Assembly (NCBI GenBank): GCA_017379815.1
Contig: JAFNVK010000047.1
Coordinates: 1 to 7,875 of the forward strand
DNA from: Clostridia bacterium
GTDB lineage: Bacteria; Bacillota; Clostridia; Oscillospirales; CAG-272
Direction of reading: 5' to 3'
DNA: 7,875 nt
Shown here: piece after piece, positions 1-5,856 of the stretch
Position numbering within the stretch: the first letter of the stretch is position 1
Layout: each line of letters begins with the position of its first letter
Position numbers and translations under genes: made by a program
The notes under the pieces: model-generated
Told to the model about the DNA's origin: nothing
Seen by the model: only the letters and a program-made list of their open reading frames with translations
Databases searched by the model: none

Positions 1-391
1 AACGGCGCTTGAGCTCCTCACTGCGATGCTCCTGCGTGACCATGCAGCCGCAAACGCCAATCAGAAGCTCCGGCTTTTTGGCCTTGAGGTGCTTGTACTG
101 CCCGACCGTGGAGAGCGCCTTTTGCTCGGCGTGCTCACGGATGGCGCAGGTGTTGACGAGGATGAGCTCAGCCTCCTCGGGAAGAGCGGTCTGCTCGTAT
201 CCCATTGCAAGGGAAAGCCCCAGGAGCTTTTCGCTGTCCGCCTCGTTCTGCTGACAGCCAAAGGTCAGAACGAACACGCGGGGTGCGCGTCCGTTTGCGG
301 CGAGGAAAGCCTCGTTCTCGCGGCGCACGCGCTCCATAGCGGCCTTGCATTCTGCCGACAGAGCAAGACGGTCCGTTTGCTGTTTCATCAT
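1..391 (-). CDS. miaB: tRNA-2-methylthio-N6-dimethylallyladenosine synthase MiaB, N-terminal part
   Basis: This is the first 130 codons of a gene that continues past the left edge. MiaB is a radical-SAM enzyme that adds a methylthio group to i6A37 in tRNAs reading UNN codons. The visible part is the UPF0004 domain, which holds the auxiliary [4Fe-4S] cluster. Its three expected cysteines are present: C46 in TFGCQQNEADSEK, C82 in NTCAIREHAE and C116 in GVCGCM. The radical-SAM CxxxCxxC motif and the TRAM domain would lie outside the window. Two ATGs sit in tandem; the first, ending at 391, is 8 nt from a GGGGAG ribosome binding site and is preferred. The roughly 35-residue leader before the domain is normal for clostridial MiaB. 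NTCAIRE and the neighbouring motifs favour MiaB over the paralogues MtaB and RimO, although the substrate-defining C-terminus is not visible. Confidence 0.93.
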   Translation of the reverse strand, partial: MMKQQTDRLALSAECKAAMERVRRENEAFLAANGRAPRVFVLTFGCQQNEADSEKLLGLSLAMGYEQTALPEEAELILVNTCAIREHAEQKALSTVGQYKHLKAKKPELLIGVCGCMVTQEHRSEELKRR

Positions 392-430
392 TCGAGGCAC
401 TCCCCTTTCCCATTTTTTCATCTTCTCTTT

Positions 431-459
431 ATTATACAACACTTCCCGAAAAAAGTCAA
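431..459 (-). promoter_or_regulatory. Sigma-A type promoter of miaB
   Basis: Read on the minus strand, the -35 box TTGACT (454-459) and the -10 box TATAAT (431-436) are separated by exactly 17 bp. The expected start of transcription is near 424, about 33 nt before the miaB start codon. It lies downstream of the terminator of the preceding minus-strand operon, so miaB is probably transcribed independently of nagBA. Confidence 0.85.
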
Positions 460-504
460 GTTTTTCTCCCCGATATCCAAAGCGAAAAATTTTGCCTTTT
501 CCAT

Positions 505-547
505 AAAAAAAGAGCGGGGAGAAAGATCTCACCCTTTCTCCTCGCTC
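505..547 (-). terminator. Rho-independent terminator of the nagB-nagA-nucleotidyltransferase operon
   Basis: The arms 512-525 and 534-547 pair over 14 positions with one mismatch around an 8-nt loop. On the minus strand the hairpin is followed directly by seven U residues (505-511). It lies about 47 nt past the nucleotidyltransferase stop codon and before the miaB promoter. The strength of stem and U-tract makes this a confident intrinsic terminator. Confidence 0.9.
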
Positions 548-574
548 CTTGTGCTCGGATCCGATTGTTCAACG

Positions 575-607
575 CCCTCGTCAGATCCCCTCGTCAGATC
601 CCCTCGT
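575..607. repeat. 13-bp tandem repeat over the nucleotidyltransferase stop codon
   Basis: The unit CCCTCGTCAGATC occurs at 575-587 and 588-600, followed by a 7-base partial copy at 601-607, all perfect. On the minus strand the array contains the last codons and the TGA (594-596) of the nucleotidyltransferase. Because the stop lies in the first copy read, adding or losing a unit downstream should not change the protein. Confidence 0.9.
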
Positions 608-1448
608 AAAGGCCCTCGCGCAGGTACGCGCCGATGGCCTCCTTGATCTCGGCCAGGTCCTCGCGGTAGGTGATGCCGTACCACTTGTCGGCGCTTTGCA
701 GCACCTTGACCGTTGCCCTGCCCGCCTCCAGCGCGCGGGAGATCACGGAGGGAATATACAGCTCATCCTTCAGCAGATCCGCGTGCTTAAGGAAGGCCGC
801 AAACTCCGCTTCCAGAAGCGGAAAGATATCCGGCGTCAAGCCCCAGAGGTTCATCGAAACGGGCGTATCCGCGGCAAGCGTCACGCGCGCGCCCTCCCGT
901 TCGCAGGAGCCGTCGGGAGAGATGCCCGTCACCTCCGTGACGCGCTTGAGGTATCCCTCCTCCAGCTCGCAAACGCCGCGGGAGACCGTGCCGTTTTTGC
1001 TGAGCGTATTGCCAAGGCGGAAGGCCGTCATGGCAAATTCGCCTGCCTTGGCCGTGGCAAGATGCCGTTGCATTTCGTCAAACGCGTTCGCGCCGTAATA
1101 ATCGTCCGCATTGATGATCGCAAAGGGCCCCTTAACGACGTCGCGGCAGCAGTAGATCGCGTGCCCCGTGCCGAAGGGCTTTTTTCGTCCTGCGGGAAGC
1201 AGGCTCGTGTCCTGCATGACGTAATCCACGGGAATGCTTTTGGCGATCCGATCGCCAACCAGCGCCCGAAAATCCTCGGCCATGTCCTCGCGAATAATGA
1301 AGACCACGCGCGAAAATCCCGCGCGCTTGGCGTCGTACACCGAAAAATCCAGAATGCCCTTGCCGTCCTCGGTGATCGGCTCGGCCTGCTTCAGTCCGCC
1401 AAAGCGGCTGCCCATGCCTGCCGCCATAACCACCAACGTTGTTTCCAT
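594..1448 (-). CDS. Sugar-phosphate nucleotidyltransferase family protein (GT-A-like NTP transferase)
   Basis: A 284-residue protein of the NTP_transferase type, which joins a sugar-1-phosphate to a nucleoside triphosphate to give a nucleotide sugar and pyrophosphate. Visible motifs are the nucleotide-binding loop MAAGMGSRFGG (8-18) followed by K20, the PFGTGHA segment (91-97), the probable metal-binding acidic motif NADDYYG (113-119), the SMNLWGL segment, and a C-terminal DKWYGITY (254-261). The length fits a single catalytic domain without the left-handed beta-helix acyltransferase domain of GlmU. It is the last gene of the nagB-nagA operon: its start is 9 nt after the nagA stop, and an AAGGAG ribosome binding site overlaps that stop codon. 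Operon position suggests an amino-sugar substrate such as a hexosamine-1-phosphate, but the sequence alone does not show which sugar or nucleotide is used. A MurU-like salvage role is possible; no partner kinase is visible nearby. Confidence 0.85.
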   Translation of the reverse strand: METTLVVMAAGMGSRFGGLKQAEPITEDGKGILDFSVYDAKRAGFSRVVFIIREDMAEDFRALVGDRIAKSIPVDYVMQDTSLLPAGRKKPFGTGHAIYCCRDVVKGPFAIINADDYYGANAFDEMQRHLATAKAGEFAMTAFRLGNTLSKNGTVSRGVCELEEGYLKRVTEVTGISPDGSCEREGARVTLAADTPVSMNLWGLTPDIFPLLEAEFAAFLKHADLLKDELYIPSVISRALEAGRATVKVLQSADKWYGITYREDLAEIKEAIGAYLREGLYEGI

Positions 1449-1457
1449 AGCTTCTCC

Positions 1458-2609
1458 TTAACGGTTTTCTCTTTGGTAGACGATCTCGCCGCCGCAGACC
1501 GTGCAGATCACCGCAAAGCGGCTGTCCAGCACCGCAAAATCGGCGCGTTTTCCCTCGCGGATGCTGCCCGTCTCCCGATCGATCCCCAAAAGGGCCGCTG
1601 GGTTTGCCGTGGCCAGATCGCAGGCCTCGGTCAGCGAAAGCCCAAGGACCTCCACCATATTGCGAACGGCCTCGTTCATGCGGAGAACGCTCCCCGCCAG
1701 CGTGCCGTCGGCAAGACGTGCCTGCCCGTTCTTCACGGTCACCCGCTGTCCGCCAAGCTCGCTCTCCCCGTCACAAAGGCCCTTGGCGCGCATGGCGTCG
1801 GTGACGAGGATCAGCTTGCCGTGCGGCTTGCACTTGAGCAGAAGACGCATGGCGGGAGGGCTGACGTGCACCGTGTCTGCGATCAGCTCGCAGGCAAGGT
1901 CGTCAAGCAGCAGGGCACTGCCCACCGTGCCGATCTCGCGGTGATGGAGCGCGCTCTGCGCGTTGTAGGTATGCGAGACGCAGCGTGCGCCAAGGCGCAA
2001 AGCCCCCTCGATATCCGCGTGCGTTGCCCCCGTGTGTCCGATCGAGGGAAGGATCCCAAGACGCGCAAGGTGCGCGATCAGCTCGCTTGCTCCCTCTCGC
2101 TCGGGAGCAAGCGTTACGGTGCGAATGCAATTTCCGCTCGCGGCGTTGTATTCGTCAAAGACCCCAACGTCGGGGCTTTGCACGTAGGAAAGCGGCTGTG
2201 CGCCCTTGTGCTCGGGCGAGATAAAGGGGCCCTCCAGATGCACGCCGAGCAGTCTTGCGCCCGTGTGCTTCCCCTCGCGATAGGTCTTGACCGCGTGCAG
2301 AGCGGCCTTGATGGCCTCGGGGCTCTGCGTCATCGTAGTGGCGAGGAAGGAGGTCGTGCCCTCCTCGGCGACCGTTTTGGCGATGCAGGCAAGCGACTCC
2401 ACACTGCCGTCCATCGCATCCGCGCCGCCCGCGCCGTGAATATGCCCGTCGATAAAGCCGGGAAGAACGATCGCGTCCTCGGGCAGCTCGATCACGTCTC
2501 CGCAGGACGTGCCCTGCCCGATCCGCTCGATCCGCTCGCCAAAGGAAAGATCCGTGCGAATGATCCCCTGCCCCTCCACGTAGGACAGGACGTTTTTGAA
2601 GCTCTTCAT
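1458..2609 (-). CDS. nagA: N-acetylglucosamine-6-phosphate deacetylase
   Basis: NagA hydrolyses N-acetylglucosamine-6-phosphate to glucosamine-6-phosphate and acetate in the cytoplasm. The 383-residue protein has the amidohydrolase layout: an N-terminal beta-sandwich segment, then the metal-dependent barrel. Numbered from the start chosen here, visible active-site elements are the HxH pair H56/H58 in FIDGHIHG, the metal ligand E126 in GVHLEGPFIS, H192 in SIGHTGAT, H213 in VSHTYNA, and the catalytic aspartate D271 in LVTDAM. The substrate-loop motif reads SHTYNAQSALHHRE rather than the usual FNAM-PLHHRE form, a mild variation. Two ATGs are adjacent at 2612 and 2609; the GGAG core lies 5 nt from the first and 8 nt from the second, so the second is preferred and the protein gains one Met if the first is used. 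The gene follows nagB by about 10 nt and precedes the nucleotidyltransferase by 9 nt, so the three are cotranscribed. Confidence 0.95.
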   Translation of the reverse strand: MKSFKNVLSYVEGQGIIRTDLSFGERIERIGQGTSCGDVIELPEDAIVLPGFIDGHIHGAGGADAMDGSVESLACIAKTVAEEGTTSFLATTMTQSPEAIKAALHAVKTYREGKHTGARLLGVHLEGPFISPEHKGAQPLSYVQSPDVGVFDEYNAASGNCIRTVTLAPEREGASELIAHLARLGILPSIGHTGATHADIEGALRLGARCVSHTYNAQSALHHREIGTVGSALLLDDLACELIADTVHVSPPAMRLLLKCKPHGKLILVTDAMRAKGLCDGESELGGQRVTVKNGQARLADGTLAGSVLRMNEAVRNMVEVLGLSLTEACDLATANPAALLGIDRETGSIREGKRADFAVLDSRFAVICTVCGGEIVYQRENR

Positions 2610-2612
2610 CAT

Positions 2613-2622
2613 GTCCTCTCCG
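2613..2622 (-). promoter_or_regulatory. Ribosome binding site deciding the nagA start
   Basis: On the minus strand the sequence between the nagB stop and nagA reads CGGAGAGGAC, directly followed by two consecutive ATG codons. The GGAG core gives 8 nt of spacing to the second ATG and only 5 nt to the first, favouring the second. Confidence 0.6.
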
Positions 2623-3345
2623 TCAAAGCAGGCTTGCCGCCGCCTCGTCGCAGATCAGCGTGCAATCGGGGTGCTTCTGCAGAATGCTTGCGGGGAGCTG
2701 CTCGGTGATCTCACCGCGGCAAAGGCCGTACACGGCACGCGCCTTGTTTGCGCCGTTGGCGAGGATCACGACCTTCTTGGCCGCCATGATATTGGCAAGT
2801 CCCATGGTGAAGGCGCGTCTCGGCACCTCGTCGATGCTCTTGAACAGACGGGAATTATCCTTGACGGTGCTTTCGGCAAGCGCGACCACGTGCGTGACCG
2901 AATCAAAGGGCGTGCCCGGCTCGTTGAAGGCGATGTGTCCGTTTGAGCCGATGCCCAGGATCTGCAGATCGATCTCCGTCTCGGAAAGCAGTGCGTTGTA
3001 GCGCGCGCACTCCGCCTCGGGATCCTCCGCCTTGCCGTTTTCGATATTCGTGTTCTCGGGGAGCACGTCGATATGGTCAAACAGATTGTTGCGCATGAAG
3101 TAGACGTAGCTCTGGTCGGAGGAGACGTCAAGACCGACGTATTCGTCCAGATTGAAGGTGCGCACGTCGCGGTAGCTCGTGCCGCCCGCGCGGTAGTCCG
3201 CGATCATCTCGCGATAAAGCCCGATCGGCGTAGAGCCGGTGGCAAGACCCAGCACGGCGTCCTTCTTTTCGGTAAGCGTTGCCTTCATGAGGCGAAACGC
3301 CTCTTGGCTCATGGCATCGTAATCCTTGACAACAATCACACGCAT
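2623..3345 (-). CDS. nagB: Glucosamine-6-phosphate deaminase
   Basis: NagB converts glucosamine-6-phosphate to fructose-6-phosphate and ammonia, delivering amino-sugar carbon to glycolysis. The 240-residue protein shows the phosphate-binding loop GLATGSTP (33-40), the general-base segment FNLDEYVGL with D67, and the active-site motif GIGSNGHIAFNEPG containing N135, H137 and E142. Asparagine at position 135, where E. coli NagB has aspartate, is also found in short Gram-positive NagB proteins. The length matches the Bacillus-type enzyme of about 240 residues rather than the 266-residue allosteric E. coli form, so allosteric control by GlcNAc-6-phosphate is unlikely (inference from family knowledge). 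It is the first gene of the nagB-nagA-nucleotidyltransferase operon. Its ribosome binding site, GAGG at 10 nt spacing, is weaker than those of its neighbours. Confidence 0.96.
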   Translation of the reverse strand: MRVIVVKDYDAMSQEAFRLMKATLTEKKDAVLGLATGSTPIGLYREMIADYRAGGTSYRDVRTFNLDEYVGLDVSSDQSYVYFMRNNLFDHIDVLPENTNIENGKAEDPEAECARYNALLSETEIDLQILGIGSNGHIAFNEPGTPFDSVTHVVALAESTVKDNSRLFKSIDEVPRRAFTMGLANIMAAKKVVILANGANKARAVYGLCRGEITEQLPASILQKHPDCTLICDEAAASLL

Positions 3346-3412
3346 GGTAAATAAACCTCGTTTCTTCTGAAAATCAATAAGCAGTATTGGATTTGGATAG
3401 AGCGATAAAGCG

Positions 3413-3426
3413 GGTCACGGGTGACC
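3413..3426. promoter_or_regulatory. Perfect inverted repeat upstream of nagB, candidate operator
   Basis: GGTCAC and GTGACC form a perfect dyad with a 2-bp centre, 68 bp upstream of the nagB start codon. A weak possible -10 box (TATAGA on the minus strand, 3427-3432) abuts it, which would put the dyad at the start of transcription, a usual place for a repressor site. No good -35 box is visible, so the promoter assignment is uncertain. Regulation of nag genes by a GntR- or ROK-family regulator is common, but no regulator gene is in the window and the motif does not match an operator I recognise. Confidence 0.4.
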
Positions 3427-3528
3427 TCTATATCTTATGCAGAGTGCGCCAAAAAAGCTGACGTGTGCCGCAAAAGCTGTTTTTTTCGCTACGCGGACGC
3501 CGTTTTCGGCATCGGCGTTGAGCTTTTT

Positions 3529-4713
3529 TCAAAGCAGGATCGGCCTCTGCCGCAAAAAGAATGCGGGGGAGGTCGGCGCGGGCAAGCAAAGGGCGTAGAG
3601 CGAGAGCGCCTCGCGCTCAAGCGCGGCCTGGCGGCGTGCCTCGGGCGTTCTTGGCAGATCGCTCTGGCGCGTCACGAGAGGAAGGTCTCCCGTGCGGCGT
3701 GCCTGTCCGAGGAATGCGCGTCCTCTCTCGGTTGCGCCGAACAGACGCACGTAGGCAGGCTCCCGGCAAAGATCCTCGCGCAAAACGCCGGTCACGGCAA
3801 AGAGAATGCCGCGCAGAATACGGGCGTTGGTGTATTTTTTGGTCGCGCAAGCGGAAAGAAGCTCCTGCAGCGTGCAGGCCTCGGCCGCCTTTTGCACGAG
3901 GCGTGCGCCAAGTCCTCCCGAAAGCTCCGCGATGGCGGAAAGCGACGCCTTATCCGCTCGGCGAAGCGAGCCTAAAAGGAACGCCTCGGCGCGGCAAAGC
4001 GCGGCAGGAGCGCGTCCTGCCTCCAGCATTTCGCGAAGCACGCGTGCGCTCTCACGGGGCAAATGCGCGTCGATCGCCGAAGGGCCGTCGGTCAGAAGGC
4101 CTTTTCGCAGAGCACTCGCCGAAGGAGTGACCCCCTCCGTAAGCACCGTTTCGTGAAAGCCGCTTCCCTCGCGCAAAAGGACGTGGGGCGCAAGGTTTGC
4201 GTTCATCTGTCGGATCGCGCGCAGATAGGAGACGGCGAGAATGTCGTTTGGCAGGGTCTCGGCATCCCTTCCCAGCCGCTCGGCAAGCAGGGAGAAAAAG
4301 TGCGTGGCCGTTCCGTCAGCCCCTCTTGCTCCTGCGGCGTAGGCCTCCTGAAAGGCGGGAGAGGAGACCTCCTCGGCCATGGCCCAAAGCAGAGGCAGAT
4401 CCCCGCTCTCCGAGCCAAACCAAAGCTCCTGAGCGCCCATGCGGGAGAGGATATTTACGCCCGCGCGGGCGAAAAATTCCGCGCCTGCGGAGGAATAGGG
4501 AAAGGGCAGCTCCAGCACGGCGTCGGCACCGCTTGCAAGAAGCGCCTCGGCACGCGCGCGAGGCTCAAGGATGGCCGCCTCGCCGCGTTGCGTAAAGCAA
4601 CCGCTCATCACGCAGATCACGGCCTCGTTTCCCTGCCGTTTCGCCTCCCGGAGCAGGCGAAGATGCCCCTCGTGCAAGGGGTTGCATTCGCATATGATGC
4701 CGGCACTGCGCAT
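3529..4713 (-). CDS. tmcAL: tRNA(Met) cytidine acetate ligase TmcAL (YlbM/DUF795 family)
   Basis: TmcAL uses ATP and acetate, through an acetyl-adenylate intermediate, to acetylate C34 of elongator tRNA-Met (ac4C), which safeguards AUG decoding. The 394-residue protein begins with the nucleotidyltransferase-like nucleotide-binding motif GIICECNPLHEGH, containing the HxxGH signature at residues 14-17. Further family motifs are MSGCFTQRGE, LPNDILAVSYLRA, GVTPSASALRKGL and KKYTNARILRGIL. The length is close to the Bacillus enzyme of about 415 residues. The start ending at 4713 is set by an AGGAGG ribosome binding site 7 nt upstream and by the family N-terminus; an in-frame extension to 4932 would run through the promoter and is rejected. 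It is divergent from the DUF177-rpmF pair. Downstream, 183 bp separate it from nagB with no convincing terminator, so some read-through into nagB is possible. Confidence 0.94.
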   Translation of the reverse strand: MRSAGIICECNPLHEGHLRLLREAKRQGNEAVICVMSGCFTQRGEAAILEPRARAEALLASGADAVLELPFPYSSAGAEFFARAGVNILSRMGAQELWFGSESGDLPLLWAMAEEVSSPAFQEAYAAGARGADGTATHFFSLLAERLGRDAETLPNDILAVSYLRAIRQMNANLAPHVLLREGSGFHETVLTEGVTPSASALRKGLLTDGPSAIDAHLPRESARVLREMLEAGRAPAALCRAEAFLLGSLRRADKASLSAIAELSGGLGARLVQKAAEACTLQELLSACATKKYTNARILRGILFAVTGVLREDLCREPAYVRLFGATERGRAFLGQARRTGDLPLVTRQSDLPRTPEARRQAALEREALSLYALCLPAPTSPAFFLRQRPILL

Positions 4714-4755
4714 AGGCGATCCTCCTCTCCTCCGTTTGTCGATTTCTTCAGGTTT

Positions 4756-4784
4756 ATTATAGCACGCAGAGCTCTCTTTGTCAA
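4756..4784 (-). promoter_or_regulatory. Consensus sigma-A type promoter of tmcAL
   Basis: On the minus strand a perfect TTGACA (4779-4784) and a perfect TATAAT (4756-4761) are 17 bp apart. Transcription should start near 4749, giving a leader of about 36 nt that contains the AGGAGG ribosome binding site of tmcAL. Confidence 0.9.
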
Positions 4785-4793
4785 CCGAGAAAT

Positions 4794-4875
4794 CCGCGCA
4801 AAAGCTTCCGAAAGTCCGCCAATGCGCCGCTTCACCGGGGAAAAGTTTGCAAAATGCGCGGAAATTGCGCGGAAA
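4794..4875. repeat. Repeated TGCGCGG motifs between the divergent promoters
   Basis: TGCGCGGAAA occurs at 4855-4864 and again at 4866-4875, an 11-bp period of about one helical turn. A third, inverted copy (CCGCGCAA) lies at 4794-4801. The inverted copy is about 10 bp from the tmcAL -35 box, and the direct pair ends about 15 bp from the DUF177 -35 box. The arrangement suggests a shared protein-binding region, but chance recurrence cannot be excluded. Confidence 0.4.
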
Positions 4876-4889
4876 ATGCAAAAAAGCTA

Positions 4890-4918
4890 TTGACAAAATG
4901 GAGGAAAGTAGGTATAAT
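4890..4918 (+). promoter_or_regulatory. Consensus sigma-A type promoter of the DUF177-rpmF operon
   Basis: A perfect TTGACA (4890-4895) and a perfect TATAAT (4913-4918) are 17 bp apart. Transcription should start near 4925, about 38 nt before the GTG start of the first gene. Such a strong promoter suits a ribosomal-protein operon. Confidence 0.92.
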
Positions 4919-4948
4919 AAGTATTGTCGCATTTTATGTCAACCAAAT

Positions 4949-4953
4949 GGAGG
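4949..4953 (+). promoter_or_regulatory. Ribosome binding site deciding the GTG start of the DUF177 gene
   Basis: GGAGG stands 9 nt before a GTG codon at 4963. It excludes an upstream in-frame TTG at 4924, which lies at or before the predicted transcription start and so cannot be translated. Confidence 0.75.
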
Positions 4954-4962
4954 TGGGTAACC

Positions 4963-5499
4963 GTGATCCTGGATATGCGTCCTATGCTGCGAGGCGAGGC
5001 GGATCACATCCATATCGATTACCTGCTGACACCTGATCTTCCGGATGGTGCGGAGTTCGACGGCGACGCGCACGTGGTTGGAGACATTACCGACAAGGCA
5101 GGCTATATGCGCCTGACCCTGACGGCGGCTCTCTCCTATCACACCGAGTGCGCCCGTTGTCTGGAGCCCGTTAGCGGAGACTTTGCCGTTCAGCTCGAAC
5201 GGACGGTCGCTGCGGAGGGCACTCTTACCCAAGAGCAGCTGGAGGAGAATGTGGACGAGTACGCCGTGATCGAAAACGGCACGCTCGATCTGGACGAGGC
5301 GATCCGCGAGGAGATCCTTTTGTCCTTCCCCATGCGCATCCTCTGCCGGGAGGATTGCCCCGGCCTGTGTCCCAAATGCGGAAAGCCCAAGCGCCTTGGC
5401 GATTGCGGCTGCCCCGAGAGGGATCCGGATCCGCGGCTTGCCGTGCTGAAGACGCTGTTTGACAAAAATGAGGAAGATAACGAAAACACACAAGACTAA
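4963..5499 (+). CDS. DUF177 family protein (YceD/YlbN-like), upstream of rpmF
   Basis: A 178-residue member of the DUF177 family, usually encoded directly before rpmF and linked in E. coli (YceD) and plants to 23S rRNA accumulation and large-subunit assembly; its biochemical role here is inferred from the family. Visible features are the CARC pair (C63, C66) after a beta-rich N-terminus, the segment ENVDEYAVIENG leading into LDLDEAIREEILLSFPM, and a cysteine-rich C-terminal cluster C128, C132, C136, C139, C148 and C150 that looks metal-binding. The tail is acidic and polar. The start is GTG, chosen from the GGAGG site. The gene ends 27 nt before rpmF and shares its promoter and terminator, which couples its supply to that of L32. 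Confidence 0.9.
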   Translation: MILDMRPMLRGEADHIHIDYLLTPDLPDGAEFDGDAHVVGDITDKAGYMRLTLTAALSYHTECARCLEPVSGDFAVQLERTVAAEGTLTQEQLEENVDEYAVIENGTLDLDEAIREEILLSFPMRILCREDCPGLCPKCGKPKRLGDCGCPERDPDPRLAVLKTLFDKNEEDNENTQD

Positions 5500-5526
5500 A
5501 ATGTGTGCCCAAGAGGAGGTGTAGAC

Positions 5527-5721
5527 ATGGCAGTACCAAAGAAAAAAGTATCGAAAGCCCGCAGAGACAAGAGACGCTCCAACAACAGCAAGCTCTCTAT
5601 GCCCGGTATGGCAAAGTGCTCCAACCCTGCATGTGACGCATTCGTAAAGAATCACTGCGTCTGCAAGGTGTGCGGCTTCTATAACGGCAAGCAGGTTCTG
5701 GACGTCAAGAAGGATGCTTGA
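5527..5721 (+). CDS. rpmF: 50S ribosomal protein L32
   Basis: This 64-residue protein is the large-subunit protein bL32. The N-terminus MAVPKKKVSKARRDKRRSNN is diagnostic, followed by KLSMPGM and a zinc-ribbon region. The cysteines are C31, C36, C44, C46 and C49. The last pair, C46-x2-C49, and the x9 distance from C36 to C46 match the family, but the first pair is spaced C-x4-C instead of the usual C-x2-C. The C-terminal GFYNGKQVLDVKKDA is of clostridial type. The start is fixed by AGGAGGT 6 nt upstream of the ATG. It is the second gene of the DUF177-rpmF operon and is followed 29 nt later by a strong terminator. Confidence 0.97.
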   Translation: MAVPKKKVSKARRDKRRSNNSKLSMPGMAKCSNPACDAFVKNHCVCKVCGFYNGKQVLDVKKDA

Positions 5722-5750
5722 TCCTTCCGCGACCGCAACCGCAATGGCAA

Positions 5751-5793
5751 GATAGGGACTTCCCGATCATCGGAAGTCCCTATCTTCTTTTTT
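5751..5793 (+). terminator. Rho-independent terminator of the DUF177-rpmF operon
   Basis: A perfect 13-bp stem (5751-5763 with 5772-5784) is followed by TTCTTTTTT (5785-5793). With one bulged C the stem can be extended towards the centre. It faces the gap terminator in the convergent intergenic region. Confidence 0.93.
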
Positions 5794-5809
5794 ACGGTCT
5801 TTTTTGCGC

Positions 5810-5839
5810 AAAAAAGGGAGAAGGCGTTTGCCTTCTCCC
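5810..5839 (-). terminator. Rho-independent terminator of gap
   Basis: A perfect 10-bp stem (5816-5825 with 5830-5839) with a 4-nt loop is followed on the minus strand by six U residues (5810-5815). It begins about 17 nt past the gap stop codon. The U-tract is one half of a 16-bp palindrome, TTTTTTGCGCAAAAAA (5800-5815), whose other half offers a second T-run to transcripts coming from rpmF. Confidence 0.92.
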
Positions 5840-5856
5840 CGCTTTTGTTTTGCAGA

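Noticed and set aside
549..2708. A 719-codon plus-strand open frame
   Set aside because: It runs antisense to the nucleotidyltransferase and nagA, both of which have complete family motifs. It has no recognisable domain and its composition is typical of a GC-rich antisense frame.
3498..3529. Possible plus-strand terminator, a hairpin followed by TTTTTT
   Set aside because: The T-run lies about 9 nt from the stem and no plus-strand gene ends here. On the minus strand no U-tract follows.
4714..4932. N-terminal extension of tmcAL by 73 codons
   Set aside because: The extension covers the tmcAL promoter and leader. The family N-terminus and the AGGAGG site place the start at 4713.
4939..5655. 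A 238-codon minus-strand open frame over the DUF177 gene and rpmF
   Set aside because: It overlaps two well-supported genes on the opposite strand and shows no family signature.
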